Of a DNA stretch of 64,000 nucleotides, positions 47,634-57,889 are shown piece by piece. Numbering within the stretch: position 1 is the first letter of the stretch; each line of letters opens with the position of its first letter. The translations under genes and the position numbers were made by a program. The DNA is from Deefgea piscis. GTDB taxonomy: Bacteria > Pseudomonadota > Gammaproteobacteria > Burkholderiales > Chitinibacteraceae. The notes under the pieces were generated by a model. It saw only the letters and a program-made list of their open reading frames with translations. It was not told the DNA's origin and made no database searches. The stretch covers positions 2,418,001 through 2,482,000 of the forward strand of contig NZ_CP081149.1 in the NCBI RefSeq assembly GCF_019665785.1, in the 5' to 3' direction.

Positions 47634-47907
47634 GCTTGGTCACCTTCATCTTCGGTTTTGTAGAGGGTGCAGCCCTCGTAGTAATAGCTGGCATCAATGC
47701 CTTTCATATAAACTTCGGCATTATTGATTTGATCACTCAGCGCTTGCTGTAAAAAATATTTGATTTCAATGTCTTTTACATGGCTGCGCTCCATCTCCAT
47801 TAAACAATCATCTTTATCAGCTTATGGGCTTGTGCTTTACTAAATTTTTCTTCAACGCGAGCCAGCTCGACTACATCGGTGATGCAAAGTTTATTTTCTA
47901 AGGTCAT
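47630..47907 (-). pseudogene. Fic-family protein remnant with internal deletion
   Basis: Minus-strand translation from the ATG at 47907 gives MTLENKLCITDVVELARVEE, then a stop at 47800; another frame then reads LMEMERSHVKDIEIKYF, followed by QVYMKGID-like and SYYYEGCTLYK text and a TGA overlapping the hsdR ATG. These match the two ends of Fic AMP-transferases often found in type I RM loci (about 200 residues). The middle, including the HPFxxGNGR catalytic motif, is gone (about 330 bp missing). I read this by hand. Confidence 0.7.
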
Positions 47908-47981
47908 TCGTATGCTCCATCGCTTTCAGGGTATGGCTCAAATAGACTTTACGCTTCATTGCGGCGCAAGCCATACATCAT

Positions 47982-48030
47982 GGGTATTTGATTGTAGCAA
48001 CTTAAAAAAAAGCCCCGCAATCAAATACCC
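47982..48030. repeat. 13-bp perfect inverted repeat between hsdS and the Fic remnant
   Basis: GGGTATTTGATTG (47982-47994) and CAATCAAATACCC (48018-48030) flank a 23-bp centre containing an A8 run. On the minus strand the centre reads GGGGCTTTTTTTT, which might terminate transcription from hsdS into the Fic/hsdR part. Confidence 0.5.
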
Positions 48031-48053
48031 TACTTAACGCAATCCAACTTAAG

Positions 48054-49298
48054 TTAAACAAACATTTTCTCCAAGCAGGCTTGCTTGACGCTATTGAGTT
48101 TATTTATTTGAGCTTGATGTTGGTTAATTAATGCATCTAGCTGCTGAAAATAATGACCAATATTTTCTTGTTCCTTTTCTGATGACGGAGTAGGAATTAT
48201 CACCTTAGAAATTTCATTCATATTTATTTTTTTTGGAAATGCAATATGTAAAGTTCTGTGCCAAATATCTTTCCTTACCCGTTCTGAAGCTATGCTGCTC
48301 TTTAAGAAATATGGATCAAGCACTTTATGCTTCAATAAAGCTAATGTCACGTAATAAGCTTTCGGCTCATCTGAATCAACCACATTTGCCGTTCCAACAT
48401 CTCCAATACGTGTCATTAACACATCGTTTTTCTTTGGAAAAACTTTGAATCCTTTCTCAAAATCCTCGTTTGAAATATATTTATTTGACTTCAAATCTTT
48501 AATATTTTCGACAGAAAGAAACATTACACCAGAACTTGTATATTTAGGTGTTTGGTGTGTTCCGTCATATAAATCAGCAACATCCGCTAACGCCTGATCT
48601 TCCCATTCCCCACTAAACCCCTTAAATCGAATCTCTGGCTCCTTTTTACCTTGCTTAGGAAACATCTTTTCGAGCAGGGATATTTTAAGGCTTAACAATT
48701 TATCGTGCTTTTGCTGATGCTGGGCAACTAACGTGTCTATCTTTTGAAAAAAACGGCCTATTTCTTTTTGCTCTTCAGATTTAGGTTTAATTATTTCAAT
48801 ACTTAAAAACTCACCATTTCTAATGTGAACTTGAGTTGAACCATTTTTTTCACTAGAAATTATTTTTCTAAATACTTCACTATTCGAATATGAAATTAAA
48901 AAATATTCATCGATACCATCTTCAAGATCTATCTTATAAACGCCCTGCGGCATTAAAAAATCTTCTTTAGGGGTTTTAACCTTTACGATTCTTCCCATAT
49001 TGGGAGCTGTAGGGACTAGATCACGTAAAGATGTTACCAAATCTCCAGAGGAAACTTTACTTGAAATATTCTTTTCATAAAAATCAAGTGATACATACTT
49101 GCTGCCAGACAACTCTGCTATTCCCGTAGAATTAACAGCTCCTTTTGGAATTGTCCTTATTCCTTTATCTTGGTAATCACTCGGTGCAATAGAAGCACCG
49201 CCGGACAAGTTAGCTACAATATCCTTGAATTTTTTTTCTTCCCATTCCCCACTAAATCCTTTGAAACGAATCGCAGGCACTAAATTTTCTGCGCTCAT
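48054..49298 (-). CDS. hsdS: Type I restriction-modification specificity subunit
   Basis: The 414-residue S subunit has two target-recognition domains, each preceded by RFKGFSGEWE (about residues 11 and 222) and followed by a conserved coiled-coil (QKIDTLVAQHQQKHDKLLSLK and QQLDALINQHQAQINKLNSVK). It directs methylation and cleavage to a bipartite site that cannot be read from sequence. The recognition domains are AT-richer than hsdM and hsdR, as usual for exchanged domains. The start is one base past the hsdM stop. Confidence 0.93.
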   Translation of the reverse strand: MSAENLVPAIRFKGFSGEWEEKKFKDIVANLSGGASIAPSDYQDKGIRTIPKGAVNSTGIAELSGSKYVSLDFYEKNISSKVSSGDLVTSLRDLVPTAPNMGRIVKVKTPKEDFLMPQGVYKIDLEDGIDEYFLISYSNSEVFRKIISSEKNGSTQVHIRNGEFLSIEIIKPKSEEQKEIGRFFQKIDTLVAQHQQKHDKLLSLKISLLEKMFPKQGKKEPEIRFKGFSGEWEDQALADVADLYDGTHQTPKYTSSGVMFLSVENIKDLKSNKYISNEDFEKGFKVFPKKNDVLMTRIGDVGTANVVDSDEPKAYYVTLALLKHKVLDPYFLKSSIASERVRKDIWHRTLHIAFPKKINMNEISKVIIPTPSSEKEQENIGHYFQQLDALINQHQAQINKLNSVKQACLEKMFV

Positions 49299-49299
49299 C

Positions 49300-51917
49300 T
49301 TACTTGCCCACCAAAAACGCTTTTAATTCGGCCAAGCCTTGCTGGTCAAACTCGTTGCCTGTCAGTTCGTCGATTAAACCAGCTAGTAGCTGCTCGGTTT
49401 GTTTAATCTCTTTAGCGACGTCGGCATAAGTGGCGGCGTATTTATCGGCCAGGGTTTGTACTTGGCGGCTGAGCTGCTGGATCAAGTTGCTAGGCAACTG
49501 GCTTAACTCGCTCAGCAAAGGTGTAATCCATTTCAGTTCGAGCAAGTGATTCACCTGATCGTCGCTTAACTGTTCAATCGTGGCCTTGGTCTTAAGGTGT
49601 AGAGCTTCAGCGGCGTCTTTAACTGCTTTTTTCAGTGTTTTCTCTTGGTTGATCAAGAAATCCACTTTGATGATTTTTGCTTCGTAGCTCTCTTCATCAA
49701 AAACTTTGGCGGTTTTTGCCGCTGCTTTGAGATCTGCTTTCAGACGCTTGGCGGCTTTGGTCACGGCGGCATTAACAAAGCCATCACCATTATCGTTAAC
49801 AGTGTCGAAAGATTTTTCTTCTTCGGAAAGCGAATCGAGAACACCTTCAATTTCCGCGCTGATTTCAGCGAGGCGGTTTTCTTGTCGCTGTAGCGCTTGT
49901 AGATCGTCGTTTAAGTAGGTGGTTTGCACCAAGGCAAACGGCATGATGTGACCAATCCAACCATCTTGAATTTCTGCTTCTACGCCTTTGACCTTTTTGA
50001 TGACCATATTTGGGTCAACCTGCTTGCAAGCAGCAAAGCCTTCGGTTTGCATCATTTCCAAATCAGCGGCGATGTTTTGCCAGTGGTTATTGAGCAGTTG
50101 GTAGGCTTGGTATGATTGATTAAGGCAACGCCATTAAGTGCCGTATTGGCTAAACGCGCAACAAGCGCGTGGCTCAAAAGGCTTTCTTGTTTAGCGATAC
50201 TGACTGCTTGCCATTGCGTAATCAGTTCGGTTTTTAGATCAGTATCAAAACCTGCAAACGCGTTGATATAGGTCTGCGCAAAGGCTTTCACTTCGCTGTG
50301 TTGCGTGATGGTAGCTTTGACGTCACTGGCGGCAATGGCCAGCTGGGCATAGTGGCTGTTTGTGTTACTGAATAAAGCAACGCGTAATGCCGGAAAGGCT
50401 TGCCAATAGCGTTCAAGTTGATTGATTTCGCTCACAGGAATACCGCCCAGCATGGTGGCGTGTAAATCCCAGCTTTCAGCGGCTTCGGCAGAATCAACGT
50501 AACGCGGAATATTCAGGTTGTAGTCGTTCTGGCGCAGTGTTTCTTTGCTAACCACCTGTGAGAACTTTGGATTGTTGCTGCGATGAATTATTGCATCGGT
50601 AATGCGTTTGATGTCTGAGGCTTGCAGCTTATTGTTTTTACCCACTTTGATGAAGTGCTTAGACGCATCGACGATGAGCACATCGGTCGGCTCACGTTTT
50701 TGGCGGAGTACCATAATCACGGTAGGAATGCCGGTGCCAAAAAAGATATTGGCAGGCAAGCCAATAATGGCATCAATGTGGTTTTGTTCAATCAGTTGCT
50801 TGCGGATTGCCCCCTCTTCACCGCCACGGAATAACACGCCATGGGGTAAGACAATCGCCATGATGCCGTCGGGTTTGAGATGGTAAAGATCGTGCAGCAA
50901 AAAAGCATAGTCGGCTTTGGTTTTAGGCGCTAATCCAAAGCGCGAGTAACGCGGATCGTTTTCTTTGTGATCAGAATCCCATTGCTGTGAATACGGTGGA
51001 TTGGAAACCACGGCATCAACATACAAGGGGTCGTAATCCGTTGGGTTATTCTCATCGAAGTAAGGCCAATCGTCTTCGAGTGTGTCGCCATTGCGGGTAA
51101 TGATATTGTTGGGTTTAATACCGCGCATGACTAAGTTCATACGCGTTAAATTGTAGGTATTGGCTTTGAGTTCTTGCGCAAAGTATTTAATTTTGTTGTC
51201 GCCATCAATGTATTTGGCGACGCAATTACCGATATTGATCAGCAATGAGCCTGAGCCACTGGTCGGGTCATAAATCTCGATTTTTTCTTTATCTTTAACG
51301 TGATGCGCAATGATCTCGGACATCAATAGCGAGACTTCATGCGGCGTATAAAACTCACCGGCTTTTTTACCGGCATTGGCTGCAAATTTTTCAATCAGGT
51401 ATTCGTAGATATACCCCAGCACGTCGTAGTCTTGCTTGCCATCCATAGGGATGACTTTGATCAGTTGCAGCAAGTCACTGATGGCTTTGGTTTGCTTGGC
51501 GGCGCTCTCACCTAATTTACTTAAGCCAGTTTGCAGCGTATTGAAAATGCCGTCGAATAGTTTTTTGTGGTTCTCGTGGATCAGACGCTCAAACGCAGAT
51601 AAGGCATCACGCACATTCGAAACATCAAAATCACTGCCTTTAGCCAGCCAAGTAGAAAACAAATTATCGTAGGCAATAAAGTAACCCAACTTTTCGCTGA
51701 TGTAGGCAACAATTTTTTCTTGCCCCTCACTCTCACTCAGTGCTGAGATTTCAGCATCGGACATGCCTTCCTGCTTGGCGAATTGGACGAGCTGATCAGA
51801 CAGGTATTTGTAGAAGATAAACCCCAAAATGTAGTCTTTGTATTCATTGGCTTCAATTTTTGAGCGCATCTGATTAGCAGACTCCCAAATTTTGGCTGCT
51901 AACTGTTGTTTATTCAA
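49300..51917 (-). pseudogene. hsdM: Type I DNA methyltransferase subunit with a frameshift
   Basis: The N-terminal frame (50052-51917) has the HsdM N-terminal helices, motif I DPTSGSGSLLINIG and motif IV NPPYSQQW for adenine N6 methylation. At about 50112 the frame shifts: the sequence reads ATCAATCATACCAAG where one extra T would give INHYQAYQLL and continue into the second frame (49300-50061, EMMQTEGFAACKQVDPNM). With that base restored the product has 872 residues, a normal size for this HsdM type. The second frame alone is a helical C-terminal domain. Confidence 0.88.
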
Positions 51918-51971
51918 AATACATTTCCTTTTCGTATTCTTGTGGGGCTAAGCCATCACAGCCGTACGCGG

Positions 51972-52181
51972 CTAGGCGTCGGCGGCTTTAACAGCGATGG
52001 TTGTTTTATACTGATCTTGTTGAGTCGCAATCCACAACTCTAACTCTGAGCGTTTGAAACGCCAGGAATTACCCACCTTAAACGCGGGGATTTCCGAATT
52101 ACCGGCAAGCCGGTAAATCGTTCGCTCATTCACTTTCAAATAGTCAGCAACTTGCTTAATCGTTAGGATTTCATCAGTCAC
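51972..52181 (-). CDS. Small excisionase/MerR-type helix-turn-helix protein
   Basis: The 69-residue protein has an HTH_17 domain: LTIKQVADYLKVNERTIYRL, IPAFKVGNSWRFKRSELELW. The GTG at 52181 was chosen because of AAGGAGGC directly upstream. It is the first gene ahead of hsdM, so it may regulate the RM operon or the divergent KAP NTPase promoter. Such genes next to type I RM loci are common. Confidence 0.82.
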   Translation of the reverse strand: MTDEILTIKQVADYLKVNERTIYRLAGNSEIPAFKVGNSWRFKRSELELWIATQQDQYKTTIAVKAADA

Positions 52182-52739
52182 AGCGCCTCCTTGCCTAAAC
52201 GTAATGTGCCACCGAAGGGACTGGATGTCGAAGAAGTACAATGGATTACATTGTACGCTGACCATAGAAAAATTGAACGACAACTGCGTGTAATTATTCA
52301 TGCCGAATCTGACTCAAGTTTTCCAAACAAACTCATCGAACGTCGATACTCGGCTTGCTAATTTAGTGTCAAAATCAGGTATCCGCTCATCATCACACAG
52401 CTCGTACCCCAATTTACAGACCTCGCACAATGTGGAACCTATATGCAAAAAAATATTTCATTTGATACACGCGATGAGTACCAGCGCCGTCCAATCGCAG
52501 AAAAGATAATTCAACTACTTGCTTCTGATATCGTAGTTTCACCAATGATCATTGATGGCAGTTGGGGTACAGGGAAAACTGAGTTCTGCCAAAAGTTAAT
52601 CACATTGGTCGAAAGTAATAATGAAATAGCACCGTTTCTACCTGTCTATATTGATGCATTTCGGTAAGGGCTTAGCCGTTCCACCTCAATTATCGTTTTA
52701 ATTCAGGCATGCTGCGCTTTTGATTTTTTGGAGCGCAGC

Positions 52740-53072
52740 ATGGGACGGTGGATTGATGCTTTGCAATGGGTTCAACGTTGGCAGACTAGTGGTTTAACTC
52801 AAGCCGAGTTTGTCCGAGTGCACCAGCTTAAACGCACTACTTTTTCCAGTTGGCTGCGCCGTAGCCGCCTCGAATCTGCCGACGCATCTTCAGCTGCAAT
52901 CACCGAACCGCAGATCGCTCCGAAACCATCGGCTTCAAGCATCGTGCCCGCACAATGGCCCGCACCCGTTGCGGCGCAGTTGCAGTTGAATTTCCCCTCC
53001 GGCGTGACCCTGACTTTGCCTGCGGCGACCGATCCGGCTTGGGTCGCGGCGTTATTGCGCGGTTTGGCATGA
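52740..53072 (+). CDS. tnpA: IS66 TnpA-like protein
   Basis: The 110-residue protein has a short HTH (TQAEFVRVHQLKRTTFSSWL) as in IS66 OrfA. It overlaps tnpB by four bases (ATGA). Confidence 0.8.
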   Translation: MGRWIDALQWVQRWQTSGLTQAEFVRVHQLKRTTFSSWLRRSRLESADASSAAITEPQIAPKPSASSIVPAQWPAPVAAQLQLNFPSGVTLTLPAATDPAWVAALLRGLA

Positions 53073-53410
53073 TGCCGCCATTCACTTCGCTGCAATTGGT
53101 CGTCGAACCGGTCGATATGCGCCTTGGCATCGAGGGTTTGTCGGCCAAGATTCACGCCTGTTTGCAGCGTTCACCCGTCGAAGGTGCAGCGTATGCGTTT
53201 CGCAATCAGCGCAGCAATCGCCTCAAAGTGTTGCTGTGGGATCGCTCTGGCGTCTGGTTGGCGCAACGGCGTTTGCATCACGGTCGATTTATTTGGCCAC
53301 AATCGGGCGATGCTGTGTTTACGCTGGATGCGGCGCAGTGGCAATGGTTGGTGAGCGGTGTCGACTGGCAGCGATTAGCGCCGCCACCGCTGCCAGAATA
53401 TGTCTACTAA
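53069..53410 (+). CDS. tnpB: IS66 TnpB-like protein (Orf2)
   Basis: The 113-residue product has the IS66 Orf2 pattern: VVEPVDMRLGIEGLSA, NRLKVLLWDRSGVWL, FIWPQS, and ends near VDWQRL. Start ATG overlaps the tnpA stop. Confidence 0.88.
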   Translation: MMPPFTSLQLVVEPVDMRLGIEGLSAKIHACLQRSPVEGAAYAFRNQRSNRLKVLLWDRSGVWLAQRRLHHGRFIWPQSGDAVFTLDAAQWQWLVSGVDWQRLAPPPLPEYVY

Positions 53411-53504
53411 TTCACGCTGCGGATGGATAAAATAGTTGTCGCAGTATTACCCTATAAATCATGAAGGATATGATTTGTATGGCAATACCCAGTAAAATCA
53501 AAGC

Positions 53505-55097
53505 ATGGATCTCGCTCAAGAACTCGCCAATTCAAACCTACCCGCCGCAGTCCGCGCGGCGATTTTGGCGCAGTCGGTACTCCTTGCTCAGCATACTGAA
53601 TTAGTCACTCAGCAAGATCAACAACTCAAACAATACGTCTCCGACATCCAAAATAAAACGCAAACCATCGAAGCGCTAACGATGGAATTGGCCTATCTGC
53701 GCCGCATGCGTTATGGCGCTAAGACCGAAGTGATGAATCGCGAGCAGCGAGATTTGTTTGAAGAAGCCCTCGATGCCGATATGGCGGCGCTGGAAGCCAA
53801 ACTCGCCGCCGAGCAAGCCAACAACACCCCCGAGGTCAGCGATAAAAAGCCACGCATTCGCGCAGGTCGCCAAGCCTTACCGGCGCATTTGCCGCGTACC
53901 GATATGGTTCACGAGCCTGAATCATGCAGTTGCGGCCAATGTGGTCAGGGTTTAGTTAAAGTCGGCGAAGACATCAGCGAGCAACTGCATGTGCAACCGG
54001 CGGTGTTTAGCGTGTTGCGCCACATTCGCCCGCAATACGCTTGCCGCAGCTGCCAAACGATGAGCGCTGCGCCGATTCCGGCGGCGATCATCAATGGCGG
54101 TTTACCCACTGCGGCCACTTTGGCGTGGGTGATGGTCAGCAAATACATTGATCATTTACCGCTGTATCGGCTACGACAAATCGCTGAACGCAGCGAAGTG
54201 CCGTTAGCGGAAACCACGCTGGCCAGCTGGGTAGGCACCGTTGGCTGGTGGTTGCAGCCATTGGCGGATCGATTGCGTGAACGATTGAAAGGCGAAACGG
54301 TGCTGCATGCCGATGAAACGCCAGTCAAACAGCTTGATCCGGGCAAAGGCAAAACCAAAACCGCGTATTTATGGGCGTATCGCAATACGCCTTTGAGTGG
54401 CAGTGCGCCGATCATTTTGTTCGACTATCAAGGTGGTCGCTCGGGTCAACACGTCCGAGATTTCCTCGCCGATTGGCAAGGTCAATTGATGGTCGACGAC
54501 TATGGCGGCTACAAAGCGCTGTTCAAAACCGGCGTGATTGAGCTGGGCTGCTGGGCGCACGCACGGCGCAAATTCTTCGAATTGCATCAAGCCAACGGCA
54601 GCCCGATTGCCGCAGAGGCACTGCGTCGAATTGGCGAATTGTATGCACTAGAAGCGCAGGCCAAAGATTTAAACCCCGAACAACGCCGAGCGCTACGGCA
54701 GCAACAAGCGCAACCTAAACTGCTCGAATTCAAAATTTGGCTGGATGAAACCGGTAGCAAAGTTGCGCCCAATAGCGCACTCGCGAAAGCGATCATTTAC
54801 AGCCAACGGCGTTGGACGGCGCTTGAACGCTACGCCCAAAGCGGCATCGCGCCAATCGATAACAATCCGGTCGAAAACAGCATTCGGCCGATTGCGATTG
54901 GCAAAAAGAACTGGTTATTTGCGGGGAGCGAGCGCGCCGGTCAACGCGCTGCCGCAATTCAAACGCTACTGGGCACCGCCAAACTCAACGACCTTGACCC
55001 GATGGCCTGGCTCACCGACACCCTAGAAAAGCTCCCCACTTGGCCGAACAGCCGCATCGACGAATTATTACCGCTAAGAGCGCTAGCAGAAACTTAA
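53505..55097 (+). CDS. tnpC: IS66-family transposase TnpC
   Basis: The 530-residue protein has the N-terminal leucine-zipper/HTH region, a zinc-finger-like part (CSCGQCGQGLVKVGED, CRSCQ) and the DDE transposase_IS66 core: VLHADETPVKQL, LMVDDYGGYKALF, CWAHARRKFFE, and PIDNNPVENSIRPIAIGKKNW. Length and domains are complete. Confidence 0.94.
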   Translation: MDLAQELANSNLPAAVRAAILAQSVLLAQHTELVTQQDQQLKQYVSDIQNKTQTIEALTMELAYLRRMRYGAKTEVMNREQRDLFEEALDADMAALEAKLAAEQANNTPEVSDKKPRIRAGRQALPAHLPRTDMVHEPESCSCGQCGQGLVKVGEDISEQLHVQPAVFSVLRHIRPQYACRSCQTMSAAPIPAAIINGGLPTAATLAWVMVSKYIDHLPLYRLRQIAERSEVPLAETTLASWVGTVGWWLQPLADRLRERLKGETVLHADETPVKQLDPGKGKTKTAYLWAYRNTPLSGSAPIILFDYQGGRSGQHVRDFLADWQGQLMVDDYGGYKALFKTGVIELGCWAHARRKFFELHQANGSPIAAEALRRIGELYALEAQAKDLNPEQRRALRQQQAQPKLLEFKIWLDETGSKVAPNSALAKAIIYSQRRWTALERYAQSGIAPIDNNPVENSIRPIAIGKKNWLFAGSERAGQRAAAIQTLLGTAKLNDLDPMAWLTDTLEKLPTWPNSRIDELLPLRALAET

Positions 55098-55683
55098 GCG
55101 TCAAGGCGGTGGAGCGGCTGAGCGCTTACGCATTTCGTGCTGATCATGCTGATCAGCCATTAATGACCCTACTAGCGGCCATTCTGTCTCTGTTGCCAGA
55201 GACAGAAAGACCCGCTTTAATCAGCAAGGCACTACCCGCATTACGCTTCGGGATGAAAACCGCCGGTAAGGCATTGATTGGCTGGGCGCTCAAACAAGAT
55301 GCAGTGGAACTTGGAGAGGACTTGGAAGATGCTCTGAAAACGACAGGAGAAACTATTGTAGACAAAACAACAGAATCTTTACTTCAAGATCACATGAAGG
55401 CAGAGCAAAGCATACGCACTCTGCAAGACGCACTTGCTGCAATAGCTGCTGATAAACCCATCGTCCTATTCATTGACGAACTAGATCGTTGTCGCCCTGA
55501 CTTTGCTCTATCAATGCTGGAAATAATCAAACATATTTTTGACATTGATGGGGTGCAATTTGTGTTAATCACGAACACTCAGCAATTAAAGGCCGCAATC
55601 AATCATTGCTATGGCAACGAGGTCGATGCACAGTGAATCGCACCGGGTTTCGCGGAGGCACTAACTCTTGAGAGAATAGTGCC

Positions 55684-56004
55684 ATGAAAAAATCTACCCC
55701 ATTTTCCCCTGAAGTCCGCGAGCGGGCCGTTCGCATGGTCATTGAGCACCTTGCCGAATATCCATCTGAATGGGCAACCCTCGTTTCCATCGCCAGCAAA
55801 ATAGGCTGCACACCCGAAACGCTGCGCACCTGGTGTCGTCGACAAGGTGGCGATAGCGTTCAAGCCAACAAAAACTCCGCAGAGAGCGAACGCATCAAAG
55901 CCTTAGAGCGCGAAGTGCGCGAGCTTAAAAAGGCCAATGAAATTCTGCGCCTGGCCAGCGCGTATTTCGCACAGGCGGAGCTCGACCGCCGCTTGAAATC
56001 GTAA
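55684..56004 (+). CDS. IS3-type OrfA in the KAP insertion
   Basis: The 106-residue HTH protein ([30 protein letters not shown]) has a C-terminal zipper region ([19 protein letters not shown]). An AAAAAG word near 55928 and the overlapping frame beyond suggest the usual frameshift into OrfB. Confidence 0.9.
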   Translation: MKKSTPFSPEVRERAVRMVIEHLAEYPSEWATLVSIASKIGCTPETLRTWCRRQGGDSVQANKNSAESERIKALEREVRELKKANEILRLASAYFAQAELDRRLKS

Positions 56005-56102
56005 GAGGATTCATCGATACCCACCGTGAGCAGCACGGGGTCGAGCCGATCTGCAAGCTATTACAGGTCGCTCCGTCTGCTTATCGACGGTATGCCGCTC
56101 GG

Positions 56103-56903
56103 TTGCGTAATCCCGCATTGCGTTGCCAGCGCGCCATTCGTGACGAGCAACTGAGCGGTGAAGTTACGCGCGTCTGGCAAGAGAATCACCAGGTGTATGG
56201 TGCCGTCAAAGCCTGGCGGCAACTCAAGCGCGATGGGCATCTTGTCGCGCGGTGTACCGTTGAGCGTTTGATGCGCAGCCTCGGTTTGCGCGGCATATCG
56301 CGTGGTAAAACGGTGCGCACCACACGTCCAGACCCTGCTGTTGCGTGCCCGCTTGACCATGTAAACCGACAATTCGTGGCTGAACGACCAAACCAGCTCT
56401 GGGTGTCGGATTTTACCTATGTGTCGACTTGGCAGGGCTTTGTGTATGTGGCGTTTGTGATTGATGTCTTCGCTCGTTATATCGTGGGCTGGCGAGTTAG
56501 TCGCAACATGCAAACCGAGTTTGTGCTGGATGCATTGGAGCAAGCCCTTTGGGCGCGCCAGCCAGAGCGCGAAGCATTGATTCATCACAGCGACCGTGGC
56601 TCGCAATACGTTTCGATTCGCTATACCGAGCGATTAACCGAAGCGGGTATCGAGCCATCAGTGGGCACGACTGGTGATAGCTACGACAATGCGCTGGCCG
56701 AGACGATTAACGGACTCTACAAAACTGAAGTGATTCATCGTTTGGGTCCTTGGAAAAGTTTAGAATCTGTGGAGATAGCGACATTAGAATGGGTTTCGTG
56801 GTTCAATCAGCATCGTTTGCTTGGGTCGATTGGCCACATTCCACCTGCGGAAGCAGAAGCAAATTATTATCGTAATCAAAGCGAGCAGGCCATGTTGGTC
56901 TGA
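56103..56903 (+). CDS. IS3-type OrfB (DDE transposase) in the KAP insertion
   Basis: The frame is open from before 56006; the listed start is the first TTG/ATG-type codon. DDE residues are in WVSDFTYVST, IHHSDRGSQY and NALAETINGLYKTEV. The protein is probably made as OrfAB by frameshifting. The element's orientation is the same as that of the KAP gene. Confidence 0.9.
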   Translation: MRNPALRCQRAIRDEQLSGEVTRVWQENHQVYGAVKAWRQLKRDGHLVARCTVERLMRSLGLRGISRGKTVRTTRPDPAVACPLDHVNRQFVAERPNQLWVSDFTYVSTWQGFVYVAFVIDVFARYIVGWRVSRNMQTEFVLDALEQALWARQPEREALIHHSDRGSQYVSIRYTERLTEAGIEPSVGTTGDSYDNALAETINGLYKTEVIHRLGPWKSLESVEIATLEWVSWFNQHRLLGSIGHIPPAEAEANYYRNQSEQAMLV

Positions 56904-57602
56904 CTCAAACCAAACAGCCTCCGCGAAACCCGGTGCGATTCACAGCGCTACCTCGACAAATTTATCGCTTTCAGCTTCAGGCTACCAGCTGAACATAAAG
57001 ACCCATATCGAGTTGATAAAGGTTTGGCTGCGCAAACCCATTTTGTAAACTTGGTACTAGGCAGTAAATTGCTGCAGGACAGCGGGATAGCTGAAGATGG
57101 CGTCCTGAATGTAGTTAAAAGTCTCATTACGGCTCGTGAACAGTCACTTCGCGAAGTAGAAACGTTTGTCAAATATTTAGAAATATATCAGGTACTCACC
57201 AATAACAGGGGGTTAGGCAACAAGGATAGCAAAATTATTTTCGGTTACCTATTGCTATATGTTTACGCGATTTATTGTGCTTGCTTCCTTCTTGCGCTAG
57301 CCCAGAGTTTTCTAAAGGGGTCATATTCACCAGAGGCTGTTGCTCAATCGTTAGGTCATTTTAATTTTGAAGATTTTGCAAGCGACTTGCCGTTTGGATC
57401 TCAGGCTCTATTAGCCATGTTAGTGATCGATGCGCCTAATACCCCTAATGCGTTCCGCAGTATGGATGACAAAATCAAAAAAAGGTGGGGCGAAATAACT
57501 ACAGGGGCATTTGAGAGCGGTTTTTATCGGTTGAGTGATAATTATAGGGTTGATGTTATTAACAATACTCTTCGCACCTTATCAATGGGAAGTTCCAAAT
57601 AA

Positions 57603-57889
57603 ATCTCTCAATCACTATGCGACTGCGGTTGGATCCCGTGACCCATGTTGTCGATAAACTAGCTTAGGCAGTGGGTCGGGGGTCTTCAAGTTGCTAGATA
57701 AGTACGGTCGCCTCACTCAGTTTGAATGATGGCAACTGCAAGCCCATGATTTAAATAGGCTTGTTGTTTTCTACAGTCAAACGATCTGGAGGCGATCCAC
57801 TTAGTTACTGGTGGCGAATCGGATAAATACGAATGGCTATCCCTTCAGAAGTACGTAATTCAGCTCAGATTTGATTAATTTGTACACCA
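57603..57889. other. Non-coding stretch between the KAP gene and the AlpA-like gene
   Basis: I see no gene with a ribosome site and no strong hairpin. It may hold remnants of island DNA. Confidence 0.35.

Larger units (their letters stand above)
52664..55129 (+). mobile_element. IS66-family element (2466 bp)
   Basis: The ends are inverted repeats (GTAAGGGCTTAGCCG / GTAAGCGCTCAGCCG) and the flanks are 8-bp duplications GCATTTCG (52656-52663, 55130-55137), both standard for IS66. Three genes tnpA, tnpB and tnpC are complete. It sits in codon 74 of the KAP NTPase gene. Confidence 0.93.
55634..56942 (+). mobile_element. Second IS3-type element (1309 bp), in the KAP NTPase gene
   Basis: Near-perfect terminal repeats TGAATCGCACCGGGTTTCGC (start) with the reverse complement at the end. 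A 3-bp duplication CAG (55631-55633, 56943-56945) flanks it, as in the IS3 subgroup. It is unrelated to the 1195-bp copies. Confidence 0.93.
52443..57602 (+). pseudogene. KAP-family P-loop NTPase gene interrupted by two IS elements
   Basis: Three fragments (52443-52663, 55138-55633, 56946-57602) join in frame when the IS66 element with one GCATTTCG copy and the IS3-type element with one CAG are removed, giving 457 codons. Walker A GSWGTGKTEF (residue about 38), Walker B IVLFIDELDRCRPDF, and VLITNTQQL are those of KAP NTPases. The last fragment has a hydrophobic stretch (FGYLLLYVYAIYCACFLL). KAP NTPases are often membrane-linked and occur in defence islands. It is divergent from the RM operon. 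Confidence 0.87.

Noticed and set aside
53440-53492. A GTATTAC...CAATACCC stretch resembling the 52-bp repeat
   Set aside because: It lies inside the IS66 element between tnpB and tnpC, and its interior is unlike the three chromosomal copies; probably chance.
56061-56606. 181-codon minus-strand frame inside the IS3-type element
   Set aside because: It is antisense to the DDE transposase and has no ribosome site or motif.
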